The notes under the pieces: generated by a model
The model's database searches: none
What the model was told of the DNA's origin: nothing
The model's input: only the letters and a program-made list of their open reading frames with translations
In this document: in pieces, positions 44,185-53,199 of the stretch
Position numbering within the stretch: the first letter of the stretch is position 1
Layout: each line of letters starts with the position of its first letter
Source: Phyllobacterium sp. 21LDTY02-6
Lineage (GTDB): Bacteria; Pseudomonadota; Alphaproteobacteria; Rhizobiales; Rhizobiaceae
Length of the DNA: 64,000 nucleotides
Assembly (NCBI RefSeq): GCF_023554255.2
Contig: NZ_JAMJWD020000006.1
Location: 124,001 to 188,000, forward strand
Direction: 5' to 3'
Position numbers and translations under genes: made by a program

Positions 44185-45084
44185 ATGCGTGTTTTTCTGA
44201 CAGGTGCCACCGGGTTCATCGGGTCCCGGGTCCTCCGCGAGCTACTGGCGGCTGGCCATGAGGTGACAGGCGTCACCCGTTCCGACGCCGGAGCGAAAGC
44301 GCTGGCCAGCGCCGGTGCGTCCGCTCATTTCGGAACGCTTGAGGACCCCGCAAACCTGGCCAAGGGAGCCGAGAATGCCGACGCGGTCATCCACACGGCG
44401 TTCGACCATGACTTCTCGAACTTCGCGGCCAATTGCGAAAAGGATCGCCGCGTCATCGGCGCGCTCGGGTCTGTCCTGAAGGGATCCGACCGGCCGCTGC
44501 TTATCACGTCGGGCGTCGGCATCGGCGATCCGGGCAATGGCGAGCCGGCTCGCGAGGATGTATTCGACGCCGGTCATTTCAATCCGCGCATAGCGTCGGA
44601 ACTGGCCGGGCAGGAACAACTCGAGGCGGGCGTCAATCTCGGCGTCGTTCGGCTTCCGCAAGTACACGACACTGTCAAACAGGGTCTGATCTCACCTTAT
44701 ATCGCCATGGCGCGTGAAAAGGGCGTTGTCGCCTATGTCGACGAGGGCGCCAATCGCTGGGCCGCGGCTCATGTGGATGATGTGGCGAAGCTCTACGTGC
44801 TGGCGGCCGCTCGCACCGAACCTGGCCTCCGCTACCATGCAGTGGCCGAAGAGGGTGTTTCCGCGCGCGATATCGCCGAAACGGTGGCCACCGGCCTTGG
44901 ATTGCCAGCCATCTCGCTCTCGAAAGAGGAAGCGCAAGCCCATTTCAGTTGGTTCGCCATGTTCGCTGCGGCAGACATAACGGCTTCGAGCGCGCTGACG
45001 CGGCAGAAACTGGGTTGGCTGCCGACTGGTCCCAGCTTGCTCAGCGACCTCAAGGACATGGACTATTCGGTGATGCAGGCCTGA
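44185..45084 (+). CDS. NAD(P)-dependent epimerase/dehydratase-type extended SDR
   Basis: A 299-residue extended short-chain dehydrogenase. The N-terminal cofactor motif is LTGATGFIGSRVLREL, followed by VIHTAFDHDFSNFAANCEKD and the late VDEGANRWAAAHVDDVAKLY, which is typical of the family. No clear YxxxK catalytic pair is seen, as in many atypical members. GGAGA precedes the ATG region. The divergent MmyB-type regulator likely controls it. The substrate is unknown. Confidence 0.88.
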   Translation: MRVFLTGATGFIGSRVLRELLAAGHEVTGVTRSDAGAKALASAGASAHFGTLEDPANLAKGAENADAVIHTAFDHDFSNFAANCEKDRRVIGALGSVLKGSDRPLLITSGVGIGDPGNGEPAREDVFDAGHFNPRIASELAGQEQLEAGVNLGVVRLPQVHDTVKQGLISPYIAMAREKGVVAYVDEGANRWAAAHVDDVAKLYVLAAARTEPGLRYHAVAEEGVSARDIAETVATGLGLPAISLSKEEAQAHFSWFAMFAAADITASSALTRQKLGWLPTGPSLLSDLKDMDYSVMQA

Positions 45085-45086
45085 GG

Positions 45087-45773
45087 TCAGGCAGCGGATG
45101 CGGGGCCGCCCCTGACGCCGTCCGCTGCCGCGGAGGCCACGGTCAATGCGCCAGCCCAGGCCGCGGCCCGCGCAGCCATTATTGCCAGATGGTCGGCCAT
45201 GACAAATCCGGATACGCTTTTGCGCGGCCTGAAATCATGATCGCCATCCTCGAGCCAGAGCATCTCGATCTTGTCCGAGAGCCTGTATCCGGCGACCTCG
45301 TCCCGACTGCCAAACTGATCGCGAGTGCCTTGGACTATAAGCGTTGGCGTGGTCATCTCGGCGAGATGCGCCGTGCGTTGCTGTTGCGGTTTGCCGACAG
45401 GATGAAAAGGATATCCGAGACAAAGGAGCCCATTGATTTTGCCGGATGCATGAAGTTCATCCGCAATCATGCTGGCAACGCGCCCGCCCATGGATTTGCC
45501 GCCTATGAACAGAGGCCCGCGTGCATCGAGTGCTTCCACCGCGGCCAGATATTCCGGAATGAGACTTTCGGCACGGGGCGGCGGCTTTCTGCCGGCCGAT
45601 GTTCGCCTCCCCGCCATGTAATCGAATTCGAAACGCGCAACCCGAAAACCTACCCCCGCCAGTGAGCGGGCGATGGCTGTCATTGCATCGGAATCCATAG
45701 GCGCACCGGCCCCATGAGCGAGCAGGATTGTCCGACCACCAGTATCGTCGCTATCGATAAGAAAATTTGCCAT
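45087..45773 (-). CDS. Alpha/beta hydrolase (KANL3/Tex30-like)
   Basis: A 228-residue cytosolic alpha/beta-fold hydrolase. The oxyanion region is ILLAHGAGAPMDSD, the nucleophile elbow is GGKSMGGRVAS, the acid lies in TLIVQGTRDQFGS, and the histidine in WLEDGDHDF. This order matches the KANL3/Tex30 type often called dienelactone hydrolase-like. It is convergent with the extended SDR gene, whose stop lies two bases away, and sits nine bases after the HtrA-like gene, probably in one transcript with it. Confidence 0.85.
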   Translation of the reverse strand: MANFLIDSDDTGGRTILLAHGAGAPMDSDAMTAIARSLAGVGFRVARFEFDYMAGRRTSAGRKPPPRAESLIPEYLAAVEALDARGPLFIGGKSMGGRVASMIADELHASGKINGLLCLGYPFHPVGKPQQQRTAHLAEMTTPTLIVQGTRDQFGSRDEVAGYRLSDKIEMLWLEDGDHDFRPRKSVSGFVMADHLAIMAARAAAWAGALTVASAAADGVRGGPASAA

Positions 45774-45782
45774 CGTCCGGAT

Positions 45783-46697
45783 CTACTGCAGTTGAGGCTT
45801 CTTCAGGAAACTGTTGCGATCAGCCGTCTTTATTCGCAGCCATGCCTCCCGTCCGTTGCGGATGACCCTTAGCGGTATCTCAGATCCGACCGGGCCGCTC
45901 GTCCATACTTTTCGGTAGAAATCGGCCAAGCCGTTGATCTCGGCGCCTTCGATTTCGGAGATGATATCGCCATCGCGCAAGCCGGCCTCGGCGGCCGGGC
46001 CTTTCGGCGAAACGCTCATGACAACGACCTTGCCATTGCTCTCGGCAGAAAAAGCGCCAAGCCAGGGGCGCGGCGGCTTGTTGACCCTGCCCTGCACCAG
46101 CAGATCGTCGAGGATCGGAAGCAACAGGTTTATCGGCACGATCATGTTTATGTCGGCCCGGTCTTCATTCATCATCATCTGCAAATGCAAGGAGCCGATA
46201 CCGAGAAGCTTTCCGTCCTGGTCGAAGAGCGCGGCACCACCCCAGGACGGATGTGCCGGTGCGATGAAGATCGCTTCGTCCAGAAGATATTCCCAATATC
46301 CCGCGAACTCCTGTTTTGCGACAATTCTTGACCGCACCGTCTGCCCGAGCCCGTCGATCAGCGCTACGGGGCTACCCAATGATGCAGCACTGGCGTCTCC
46401 GAATTTCACCGAAGGAAGGTCAAGAGGAGCCATGGGCAGTATGAGACCGAACCCGCTTTCCTGATCGTAGGCGAGGACGTGTCCGGGCACCACATGCCCA
46501 TCGTGTCGGGTCAGCCAGATCTCCTCGGCTTCCGTGATCAAATAGCCGATCGTCAGCAATAGTCCGTCTTCGCGGATGACAACAGCGCTGCCTTCTCTGA
46601 CTGTCCCCAATGCCGGCGCGGTGAAGGCATCGTCCGGGATCACAGACCGCAAAACTACGATTGATTGTGAGAGCTCGTTGGTCGTCATGGCATCCAT
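45783..46697 (-). CDS. HtrA-like protein with PDZ domain and lost catalytic triad
   Basis: A 304-residue protein with a trypsin/HtrA fold (residues about 10-195) and one PDZ domain (about 210-292: WLGAFSAESNGKVVVMSVSP, then GPAAEAGLRDGDIIS). Alignment by eye to HtrA proteases places Tyr52 (LLLTIGYLITEA) where the catalytic His should be, Gly82 (YDQESGFGLI) at the Asp position and Trp152 (HPSWGGAALFD) at the nucleophilic Ser. All three residues are thus replaced while the surrounding fold is kept. No signal peptide is present. It is best read as a cytoplasmic pseudoprotease with a binding or scaffold role. ATG 46688 (MTTNELS) is an alternative start. Confidence 0.82.
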   Translation of the reverse strand: MDAMTTNELSQSIVVLRSVIPDDAFTAPALGTVREGSAVVIREDGLLLTIGYLITEAEEIWLTRHDGHVVPGHVLAYDQESGFGLILPMAPLDLPSVKFGDASAASLGSPVALIDGLGQTVRSRIVAKQEFAGYWEYLLDEAIFIAPAHPSWGGAALFDQDGKLLGIGSLHLQMMMNEDRADINMIVPINLLLPILDDLLVQGRVNKPPRPWLGAFSAESNGKVVVMSVSPKGPAAEAGLRDGDIISEIEGAEINGLADFYRKVWTSGPVGSEIPLRVIRNGREAWLRIKTADRNSFLKKPQLQ

Positions 46698-46847
46698 CTC
46701 AAGCGGAGGAACAATTTATCCTCCATGAAAAATCGGATCGTCTTCAGCATCGCACATTCGGCCGTGCTGTCAAAACAACTGGCCTCTCCCTGTCGGATTT
46801 GCCCAGCGTCGTGCGTCCTAGAGATATAATGCCATTGGAGTATGACG

Positions 46848-47126
46848 ATGCAACAGACATTGGACGAAGCTTTCGAAGCAACAATCCAGAGGAGCCCGGC
46901 CAAGGGCGGCTGGACCTATGTGGTCTGGCCGCACTCGGTGGAGTTCTTTGGTACCCGGGGACTGGTAAAGGTTCGGGCGGTCGCCGAGGGCATGCCATTT
47001 CAGAGCGCTTTCATGGCTCTCGGGGATGGCCGGCACAAGCTGCCGCTCAAGGGCGACCTGCTCAAATCGATCGGCAAGCAAGCCGGCGAGATGATCAGGA
47101 TCAGACTGGTCCAACGGTTGAGCTAG
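46848..47126 (+). CDS. DUF1905 family protein
   Basis: A 92-residue protein with the DUF1905 beta-barrel pattern: [20 protein letters not shown], then [40 protein letters not shown] and the C-terminal [15 protein letters not shown]. The biochemical role of the family is unknown. ATG 46848 is preferred over 46842 because TTGGAG ends seven bases before it. It stands alone, divergent from the HtrA-like gene across 150 bases. Confidence 0.85.
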   Translation: MQQTLDEAFEATIQRSPAKGGWTYVVWPHSVEFFGTRGLVKVRAVAEGMPFQSAFMALGDGRHKLPLKGDLLKSIGKQAGEMIRIRLVQRLS

Positions 47127-47161
47127 GGACAACGGCCAGCGGCGATCGAGAAGCGTCCCAG

Positions 47162-50100
47162 CTATTCTGCCGCCCTTGGCATGTTTACCGCCAATTCGTC
47201 TGCCGTTGCAGCGGGATTGGGCACCTCGTCCCGCGCGGGCTTGATGCCGAACCATGCGGCATAGAGCGCCGGCAGGAAGAGGAGGATCAGCACCGTGCCA
47301 GCGGCCGTGCCGCCGATCAACGTATAGGCCATCGAGCCCCAGAACACCGAATGCGTGAGCGGAATGAAGGCAAGAACAGCCGCAAGCGCGGTCAGGATCA
47401 CCGGCCGTGTCCGCTGAACCGTAGCCTCGATGACGGCATGATAGTCATCAAGGCCCGCCGCCCGGTTCTCCTTGATCTGCTCGGTGAGGATCAGTGTGTT
47501 GCGCATCAGAATACCGGCCAGTCCAATCAAGCCGATTATGGCATTGAAGCCAAACGGCTGATCGAAAACGATGAGCATCGGGACGACGCCCGCGAGGCCG
47601 AGCGGGGCCGTCAACATGACCATGGTCATGGTCGAAAGACTGCGGACCTGCAGGATGATGATGATCAGCATGGCGGCAATCATGACCGGGAAAATCTTTG
47701 CGAGCGCAACGTTGGCCTTGAGCGATTCCTCGATATTTCCGCCCATTTCGATGCGATAGCCCACGGGGAGCGAAGCGATCAGCGGCTGCAAGGCCGTCAT
47801 GACCTGCTGTGATACCTCCGGTGGCTGCGTCCCCTCGCTGATATCCGAGCGGATCGTGATGATCGACGTTCGGTCTCGACGTTTGAGGATCGGCTCTTCG
47901 AACCGAATTTCGGAGTACCCGATCTGATCCAGCGGAATTTGGCGGCCATCCCTGCTCATCAGCGAAAAATCGGCCAGTCTTGCCGGATCCAGGCGATTCT
48001 CGCCGGCACTGCGGGCTATGACAGGTACGTCGCGGATGTTCTCACGCACCTGCGTAAAGGGAATGCCCGTCAGCAGAAGCTGCATCTGCTGGGCTGCTTC
48101 GGTCGGCGAAAGACCGATTAGGCTAAGCCGTTCCTGGTCGGGGACATAACGAAGAACAGGCGTGCGATTGCCCCAGTCGCGGTTTGCCTGCCTGACATCG
48201 GGAACACGCTTCATGATATCGAGAGCTTGCTCGGAAATCCGGTACAATTGCTTCGGATCCGGCCCCATGATGCGGAATTCGACGGGGAATGGCGTATATG
48301 GACCGAATACCAGCTGCGTGACGCGCACGAACGCTTCGGGCGCAAGCCCCGCCGATATGGCTTCCCTGAGCCGATGCTTCAACGACTCGCGCGCCTCCGC
48401 ATCCGGGGTAAGCACGACAATCTTGGCGAATGCCGGGTCGGGCAGTTCCGGTGCCATGGCGAAGAAGAAGCGCGGAGCCCCCTGCCCGATGTAGCTGGTA
48501 ACGATCTCCGCATCGGGCTGGTCCTTCAGCCACCGTTCGAGCTTCTCGACGGCGGCAGTCGTCGTTTCAATGCTTGTGCCCTCCGGCAGGCGGACCTCGA
48601 CGAGGACTTCCGGGCGGTCCGACGTCGGGAAGAACTGCTGTTTCACCACGCCCATTCCGGCGACCGAGAGCGCCATGACGACGCCGACGATCGTGCATGT
48701 CAGGAATTTGTGGCGCACGGCGAAGGAGATCAGTCTGCGCAGCCGGCGGTAGTTTGGCGTATCGTAGATCGCCTCGTGGCCCCCATCCACCGGCTTGATC
48801 GCCGGCAGCATCTTGACGCCGAGATAAGGTGTGAAGATCACCGCGACGATCCAGGAGACGATCAGCGCGAAGCCCACGACCCAGAAGATGTTGCCCGCAT
48901 ATTCACCGGCGCTCGATCTCGCAAAGCCAACGGGCATCAACCCAACGATCGTCACAAGCGTTCCGGACAACATGGGTGCCGCAGTATGGCTCCAGGCAAA
49001 GGCCGCCGCCTTGATGCGATCCATGCCCTCTTCCATCTTCACCACCATGACCTCGATGGCAATGATGGCATCATCAACCAGAAGTCCAAGCGCCAGGATG
49101 AGAGCGCCGAGCGTGATACGGTCGAAAAACCTGCCGGTCTCCAGCATGATGAGGAACACGACCGCAAGCGTCAGCGGGACCGCGAGCGCCACTACAATTC
49201 CAACACGCCAGCCGAGGCTGACCAGGCTCACGAACAACACCACGCCCAGCGCCATCGCGAATTTCAGCATGAACTCGCTCACGGCCTCGTCGATGTTCAC
49301 CGCCTGATCGCTGACCTTGGCAAGCGTCATGCCGAGGGGCAATGTCTGCGCGATCGCAGTCGATCTTTCTTCCAGAGCCTCGCCCAGATCCAAACCGTTC
49401 CAGCCCTGCTGCATCACGGCTCCGAGCATGATGGCCGGCTCGCCCTCGTGGCGGATGATGTAGGTCGCCGGATCTTCATAGCCACGCCGGACATCCGCAA
49501 TGTCGGACAGCTTCAACGTGCGTCCGGCAGCGACGATCGGCGTATCGGAGATCGCCTGGATGCTGTCATAAGCCCCGTCGAACCTGATGAAGACCTGCGG
49601 CCCGCGCGTATCAATCGATCCGGCCGGCGTGACGGTATTCTGCCGCTGCAAGGCCGCAGCTATTTCCTGTACGGATATCCCGAGAGTTGCGAGCTTGTCA
49701 TAGGAAAACTCCACGAATATCTGTTCGGGCCGCTCGCCCAGAATGTTGATCTTCTTGACCCCAGGGACATGCAGAAGGTCCTGCCGTATCAGTTCTGCCT
49801 GTCGCACAAGCTCCCGCATTGGCATGCCCTTGGCCTTCAAGGCATAGAGCGCAAAGCTCACATCAGAATACTCGTCGTTGACGAAGGGGCCGAAAACGCC
49901 CTGCGGCAGGCTTCCGGCCTCGTCTCCGAGCTTCTTGCGGGCCTGATAGAACTCTTCCTCGACCGCATCGGGTGGCGTGCTGTCCTTCAGCGTGACTGTC
50001 AGGAAGGCAAAGCCCGGCCGCGTCGTTGTCTCGACCCGGTCATACCAGGTCAGTTCCTGGATACGCTTTTCGAGCGGCTCGGCTACAAGGTCCTGCATCT

Positions 50101-50281
50101 CGCGCGCGGTCGCGCCGGGCCATGCGGCGGTGACCGTCAGCGTCTTGATGGTGAAGGATGGATCCTCCGCCCGGCCGAGCTTGGCAAAGGCGTAGATGCC
50201 GGCCGCAGCCAGAAGGAGGATGAAGAACAGGGTGACGGCTCGCTCGCGAACCGCCAGCGCGGAAAGGTTGAAGCTCATCAC
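47162..50281 (-). CDS. RND multidrug efflux permease
   Basis: A 1039-residue inner membrane proton-driven efflux pump of the AcrB/MdtB class. It has two halves, each with a large periplasmic loop after the first helix and a block of six helices. The proton-relay region in helix 4 reads LGLLVDDAIIAIEVMVVKME, and the N-terminus LAVRERAVTLFFILLLAAAG is typical. It is second in the operon after the adaptor gene (four-base overlap). No outer membrane channel gene is adjacent, so a TolC-like protein elsewhere must serve. Substrates are unknown. Confidence 0.94.
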   Translation of the reverse strand: MMSFNLSALAVRERAVTLFFILLLAAAGIYAFAKLGRAEDPSFTIKTLTVTAAWPGATAREMQDLVAEPLEKRIQELTWYDRVETTTRPGFAFLTVTLKDSTPPDAVEEEFYQARKKLGDEAGSLPQGVFGPFVNDEYSDVSFALYALKAKGMPMRELVRQAELIRQDLLHVPGVKKINILGERPEQIFVEFSYDKLATLGISVQEIAAALQRQNTVTPAGSIDTRGPQVFIRFDGAYDSIQAISDTPIVAAGRTLKLSDIADVRRGYEDPATYIIRHEGEPAIMLGAVMQQGWNGLDLGEALEERSTAIAQTLPLGMTLAKVSDQAVNIDEAVSEFMLKFAMALGVVLFVSLVSLGWRVGIVVALAVPLTLAVVFLIMLETGRFFDRITLGALILALGLLVDDAIIAIEVMVVKMEEGMDRIKAAAFAWSHTAAPMLSGTLVTIVGLMPVGFARSSAGEYAGNIFWVVGFALIVSWIVAVIFTPYLGVKMLPAIKPVDGGHEAIYDTPNYRRLRRLISFAVRHKFLTCTIVGVVMALSVAGMGVVKQQFFPTSDRPEVLVEVRLPEGTSIETTTAAVEKLERWLKDQPDAEIVTSYIGQGAPRFFFAMAPELPDPAFAKIVVLTPDAEARESLKHRLREAISAGLAPEAFVRVTQLVFGPYTPFPVEFRIMGPDPKQLYRISEQALDIMKRVPDVRQANRDWGNRTPVLRYVPDQERLSLIGLSPTEAAQQMQLLLTGIPFTQVRENIRDVPVIARSAGENRLDPARLADFSLMSRDGRQIPLDQIGYSEIRFEEPILKRRDRTSIITIRSDISEGTQPPEVSQQVMTALQPLIASLPVGYRIEMGGNIEESLKANVALAKIFPVMIAAMLIIIILQVRSLSTMTMVMLTAPLGLAGVVPMLIVFDQPFGFNAIIGLIGLAGILMRNTLILTEQIKENRAAGLDDYHAVIEATVQRTRPVILTALAAVLAFIPLTHSVFWGSMAYTLIGGTAAGTVLILLFLPALYAAWFGIKPARDEVPNPAATADELAVNMPRAAE

Positions 50282-51396
50282 TTGGCCGCCTCTGCCTGGA
50301 GCGCGGTCCTCACGGCAGCGCCTTCCTTGAGAAGATGTGCCCCCAGCGCAACGACCTCCTGCCCGGGCGCGATGCCTGTCACGATGGCGGTTTCTCCGCC
50401 GAGCTGTTTGATCCGGACGGCGGCGAAGCGCACGGTCGAGGAATCTCGATCGAGGATCCAGACCCCGGTGCGATCACCATCATCGAGCACCGCACCGATC
50501 GGCACGGAGATTTCCGGCTGCCTTTCGCCGTTGGAAATTCTGATCGTCACCGTTGAGCCGAGTGGTGCCAGAGCAGCATCTCCCTCGAGCACGTAGCGCG
50601 CCTCATAGGTGCGGGTCTGGGCATCGGCAGCATCGGAAATCTGTCGAAGGCGCGCTGTCCCGACCCGCTGGGCGTCACCATATCGCCAGGCTTCGGCCTC
50701 CGAGCCTATGGTGGGACGTATCGTTTCAGGAAGGGAAACCACCGCCTCGCGCGGGCCGGCATGCGCCAGTTGAACCACCGTCTGTCCGGCGGCGACGACT
50801 TGTCCGGGTTCGCCGAGCGCAGCGGTCACCGTTCCGTCTGCGCCTGCCACCAGCGTGGAATAGGTCGCTTCATTCCCGGCAACATTGGATTCCGCTTCAG
50901 CCGCAGCCAATTGTGCTTCGGCCGTATCCAGGGCCGCCTTGGCCTGCTCGTAACGCTGCGGCGTTGCGGCCACCCTGTCCCTGACAAGTGACGCATAACG
51001 CTTCTCGTCGGCACTCGCCTGGACGAAGGCCGCGCGCGCGGCAACCACCGCATTGCGCTTCGCCGTCAAGGCAAGGCGCAGATCCGTGTCATCGATGCGC
51101 ATCAAGGCTTGACCTGCCTTGACCTGCTGGCCGGCATCCACAAGGCGTTCGACAATCTTGCCGGGGACGCGAAACCCGAGATTGCTCTGGACCCGCGCCG
51201 CAATCGTGCCGGTGAAGGACCTTGAAGCGCTTGCCACACTCGCCGTTTCGACTGTCTTGACCAGTTGCGGGGCGATGCGGGGATCGATTGCAGCCGACGC
51301 CTCCCGCTCCGGCCATTGCGAGAAAAGAACAACCGCGGTGACGGCGGAGGCCGAAAGCACAATCATGCCGATGAAAAGAAGCCGTTTGTGCCTCAT
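50278..51396 (-). CDS. RND efflux periplasmic adaptor
   Basis: A 372-residue membrane fusion protein. An N-terminal helix (LLFIGMIVLSASAVTAVVLF) anchors it. Next come the lipoyl half-motif VQSNLGFRVPGKIVERLVDA then GQQVKAGQALMRI, a coiled-coil hairpin of alanine-rich helices (about residues 105-175), the second lipoyl half (GADGTVTAALGEPGQVVAAG), and beta-barrel segments. It links the RND permease to an outer membrane channel. The divergent TetR gene and repeated operators upstream suggest drug-responsive expression. Confidence 0.92.
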   Translation of the reverse strand: MRHKRLLFIGMIVLSASAVTAVVLFSQWPEREASAAIDPRIAPQLVKTVETASVASASRSFTGTIAARVQSNLGFRVPGKIVERLVDAGQQVKAGQALMRIDDTDLRLALTAKRNAVVAARAAFVQASADEKRYASLVRDRVAATPQRYEQAKAALDTAEAQLAAAEAESNVAGNEATYSTLVAGADGTVTAALGEPGQVVAAGQTVVQLAHAGPREAVVSLPETIRPTIGSEAEAWRYGDAQRVGTARLRQISDAADAQTRTYEARYVLEGDAALAPLGSTVTIRISNGERQPEISVPIGAVLDDGDRTGVWILDRDSSTVRFAAVRIKQLGGETAIVTGIAPGQEVVALGAHLLKEGAAVRTALQAEAAK

Positions 51397-51434
51397 GCCT
51401 TTTAACCTCGCGGAGTGTGCGCTTACAGTGCAAA

Positions 51435-51582
51435 TTAGATTATGATCGAACTCTATAATTCATTTAAAGTTCGAACGCAATCTAAATTCCCGGCAGTTGC
51501 GCGTAGGTCTCGTAGCGATGATCGACCGGCAAGAACTTGCATGGCAGCAGCCCATCACTTATAGAGTTCGAACACCATCTAA
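51435..51582. promoter_or_regulatory. Three operator-like repeats between the efflux operon and tetR
   Basis: A 24-base motif occurs three times. Copy 1 (51435-51458, plus strand) reads TTAGATTATGATCGAACTCT plus ATAA. Copy 2 (51463-51486) and copy 3 (51559-51582) are in reverse orientation, copy 3 reading TTATAGAGTTCGAACACCAT plus CTAA. The shared core is TAGAT-N5-TCGAACT-TA, itself a TAGA/TCTA palindrome. Copies 1 and 2 lie just before the adaptor gene, copy 3 just before tetR. Confidence 0.72.
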
Positions 51583-51598
51583 TTGGAAGAAGGTCACC

Positions 51599-52177
51599 AT
51601 GCGTGTCAGTCGGGTTCAAGCATCGGAAAACCGCCAAGCGGTGATTGAAACTGCAAGCCGTCTCTTCAGGGAGCATGGCTTCGATGGAATCGGCCTGAAG
51701 GGATTGATGGAAGCCGCCGGTCTGACGCAGGGGGCGTTCTATAAGCAGTTCGCCTCCAAGGAAGATCTCATCGCACAGGCCTCAGCCCGGGCCTTGGAAA
51801 GCGCGACACAGCAATGGTCGGCGGCGGCAACAGCAAAGCCGATGGATTCGCTTGGCGGAGTTATCGCGTTTTACCTCAGTCCCGAACATCAGAACGAAAA
51901 GATGGACGGCTGTCCTGTCGTTGCACTCGGTTCGGATGCCGCCAGGCAGGGCAGCGCCGTGAAGGCTTCATTCGAAGCGGGAATAAAGACATATCTCGAC
52001 ATACTCGAGCGCATGATTTCCGAAAGTGGCGATGGGGAGATAGAGAGCAAGGCCATGGCAATTCTATCCATCATGGTCGGAGCGATGACGCTCGCACGCG
52101 CCGTGAACGACCAGGCCCTCGCCCAGGCATTCTTCGATGCGACGGTAAAACAGGTCAAGGCGATCGCCGCGTCATGA
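51599..52177 (+). CDS. TetR family regulator of the RND efflux operon
   Basis: A 192-residue repressor. The N-terminal helix-turn-helix is TASRLFREHGFDGIGLKGLM, then EAAGLTQGAFYKQFASKEDL (about residues 18-57), followed by a helical ligand domain with the conserved MDGCPVVALGSDAA segment of the TetR_C group. ATG 51599 fits the helix-turn-helix spacing and lies 17 bases after operator copy 3. It is divergent from the efflux operon and presumably represses both units. Confidence 0.92.
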   Translation: MRVSRVQASENRQAVIETASRLFREHGFDGIGLKGLMEAAGLTQGAFYKQFASKEDLIAQASARALESATQQWSAAATAKPMDSLGGVIAFYLSPEHQNEKMDGCPVVALGSDAARQGSAVKASFEAGIKTYLDILERMISESGDGEIESKAMAILSIMVGAMTLARAVNDQALAQAFFDATVKQVKAIAAS

Positions 52178-52224
52178 GCAGGGGCGATGGCCACCTTGCA
52201 ACCGCCGAATAGCTCGCTCGAAGG

Positions 52225-53115
52225 TCAAACCGCGGCGGAGCGTACTTCACGGCGGAAGTCGGAGGGCGCCATGCCGGCGATCAGCCGAAAAGCCTTGTTG
52301 AAGGCGCTGACCGAGCCGAAGCCGCTATCCATCGCGATTTGCAGGATGCTGCCATTGCCGCTGACCAGCATGGCCTGCGCCCGGGAAAGCCTGAGCAGTG
52401 TCAGGTATTTGATCAAGGTCATGCCCGTCGTCTTCCGAAACAGGTTCATGGCATATTTCGGGTGAAGGCTGGCGGCAGACGCGATATCGCCGGCATCGAT
52501 CTCCTCGAGGAAATTGTCGGCGATGAAGTCGCACATGCGCACAACGCTGTCCGAAAGCGAAATCGACGGATTGTCGTTCACGATCCTGTTGTCGGAAGAA
52601 ACGATGGAATAATGCTCGATAAACATCCGTTCGACACGCAGCAGAAGCTCCTCCACCGCGTGTTGGGCTTTCAATGTGTCGCCGGAAGTCACATAGCGAT
52701 ACCAGCGGGGAAAATTCTCGTCGTCGGCGCTGTCCGTCGCGGAGGTCAGCATCGTGGTGCCGCGCATCAGCATGCCCGATACAGCGGCCGGAAGGCGCAT
52801 GCGGAAGAAATAGACGAGCGGCAGATGTGCACCGGCATAGATCGAATCGTCGGATGATCGGTCCATCTGGTGCGGCTGTCCGCCCCAAAAGAGGCACATC
52901 TGGCCGGCGTCGAGCTGCAGATCATGGCTGCCCATGCGGTAATGTACTGATCCGCGCATGATGTAGTTCACCTCGATTTGCGCGTGCCAGTGAGGTCGAA
53001 GCATGATCGGCGGATGGCCGTGGAACAACTGCAGCGTGGTCGGAAAGCCTTCGATGCTGCTGGCCCCGGGGTGGTAAATCGCTCGCTCGCCGACCTTACT
53101 TTCTGCCAAATTCAT
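52225..53115 (-). CDS. AraC family regulator of the adjacent sugar ABC operon (MelR-like)
   Basis: A 296-residue regulator. The N-terminal cupin has PPIMLRPHWHAQIEVNYIMR then GGQPHQMDRSSDD, like MelR-type sugar-sensing regulators. The C-terminal helix-turn-helix pair is IDAGDIASAASLHPKYAMNL and ILQIAMDSGFGSVSAFNKAF. It is divergent from the CUT1-type importer across 84 bases and is probably its activator. The substrate could be an alpha-galactoside or another oligosaccharide; this is inference. Confidence 0.88.
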   Translation of the reverse strand: MNLAESKVGERAIYHPGASSIEGFPTTLQLFHGHPPIMLRPHWHAQIEVNYIMRGSVHYRMGSHDLQLDAGQMCLFWGGQPHQMDRSSDDSIYAGAHLPLVYFFRMRLPAAVSGMLMRGTTMLTSATDSADDENFPRWYRYVTSGDTLKAQHAVEELLLRVERMFIEHYSIVSSDNRIVNDNPSISLSDSVVRMCDFIADNFLEEIDAGDIASAASLHPKYAMNLFRKTTGMTLIKYLTLLRLSRAQAMLVSGNGSILQIAMDSGFGSVSAFNKAFRLIAGMAPSDFRREVRSAAV

Positions 53116-53199
53116 GTTCCCATTGTACGAGACAAATATCCGCCTGCCGCTAATCTGCCCATGTTCGATCAGAACGGCAATTGAAAAGGGAGGTTTTCA

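Noticed and set aside
45783-46697. Active HtrA/DegP serine protease
   Set aside because: The His, Asp and Ser positions are all replaced and no signal peptide is present, so an active periplasmic protease is not supported.
48227-50596. 789-codon plus-strand frame opposite the RND permease
   Set aside because: Antisense to an intact RND pump; composition dominated by His, Arg, Asp and Gln as in other shadow frames here.
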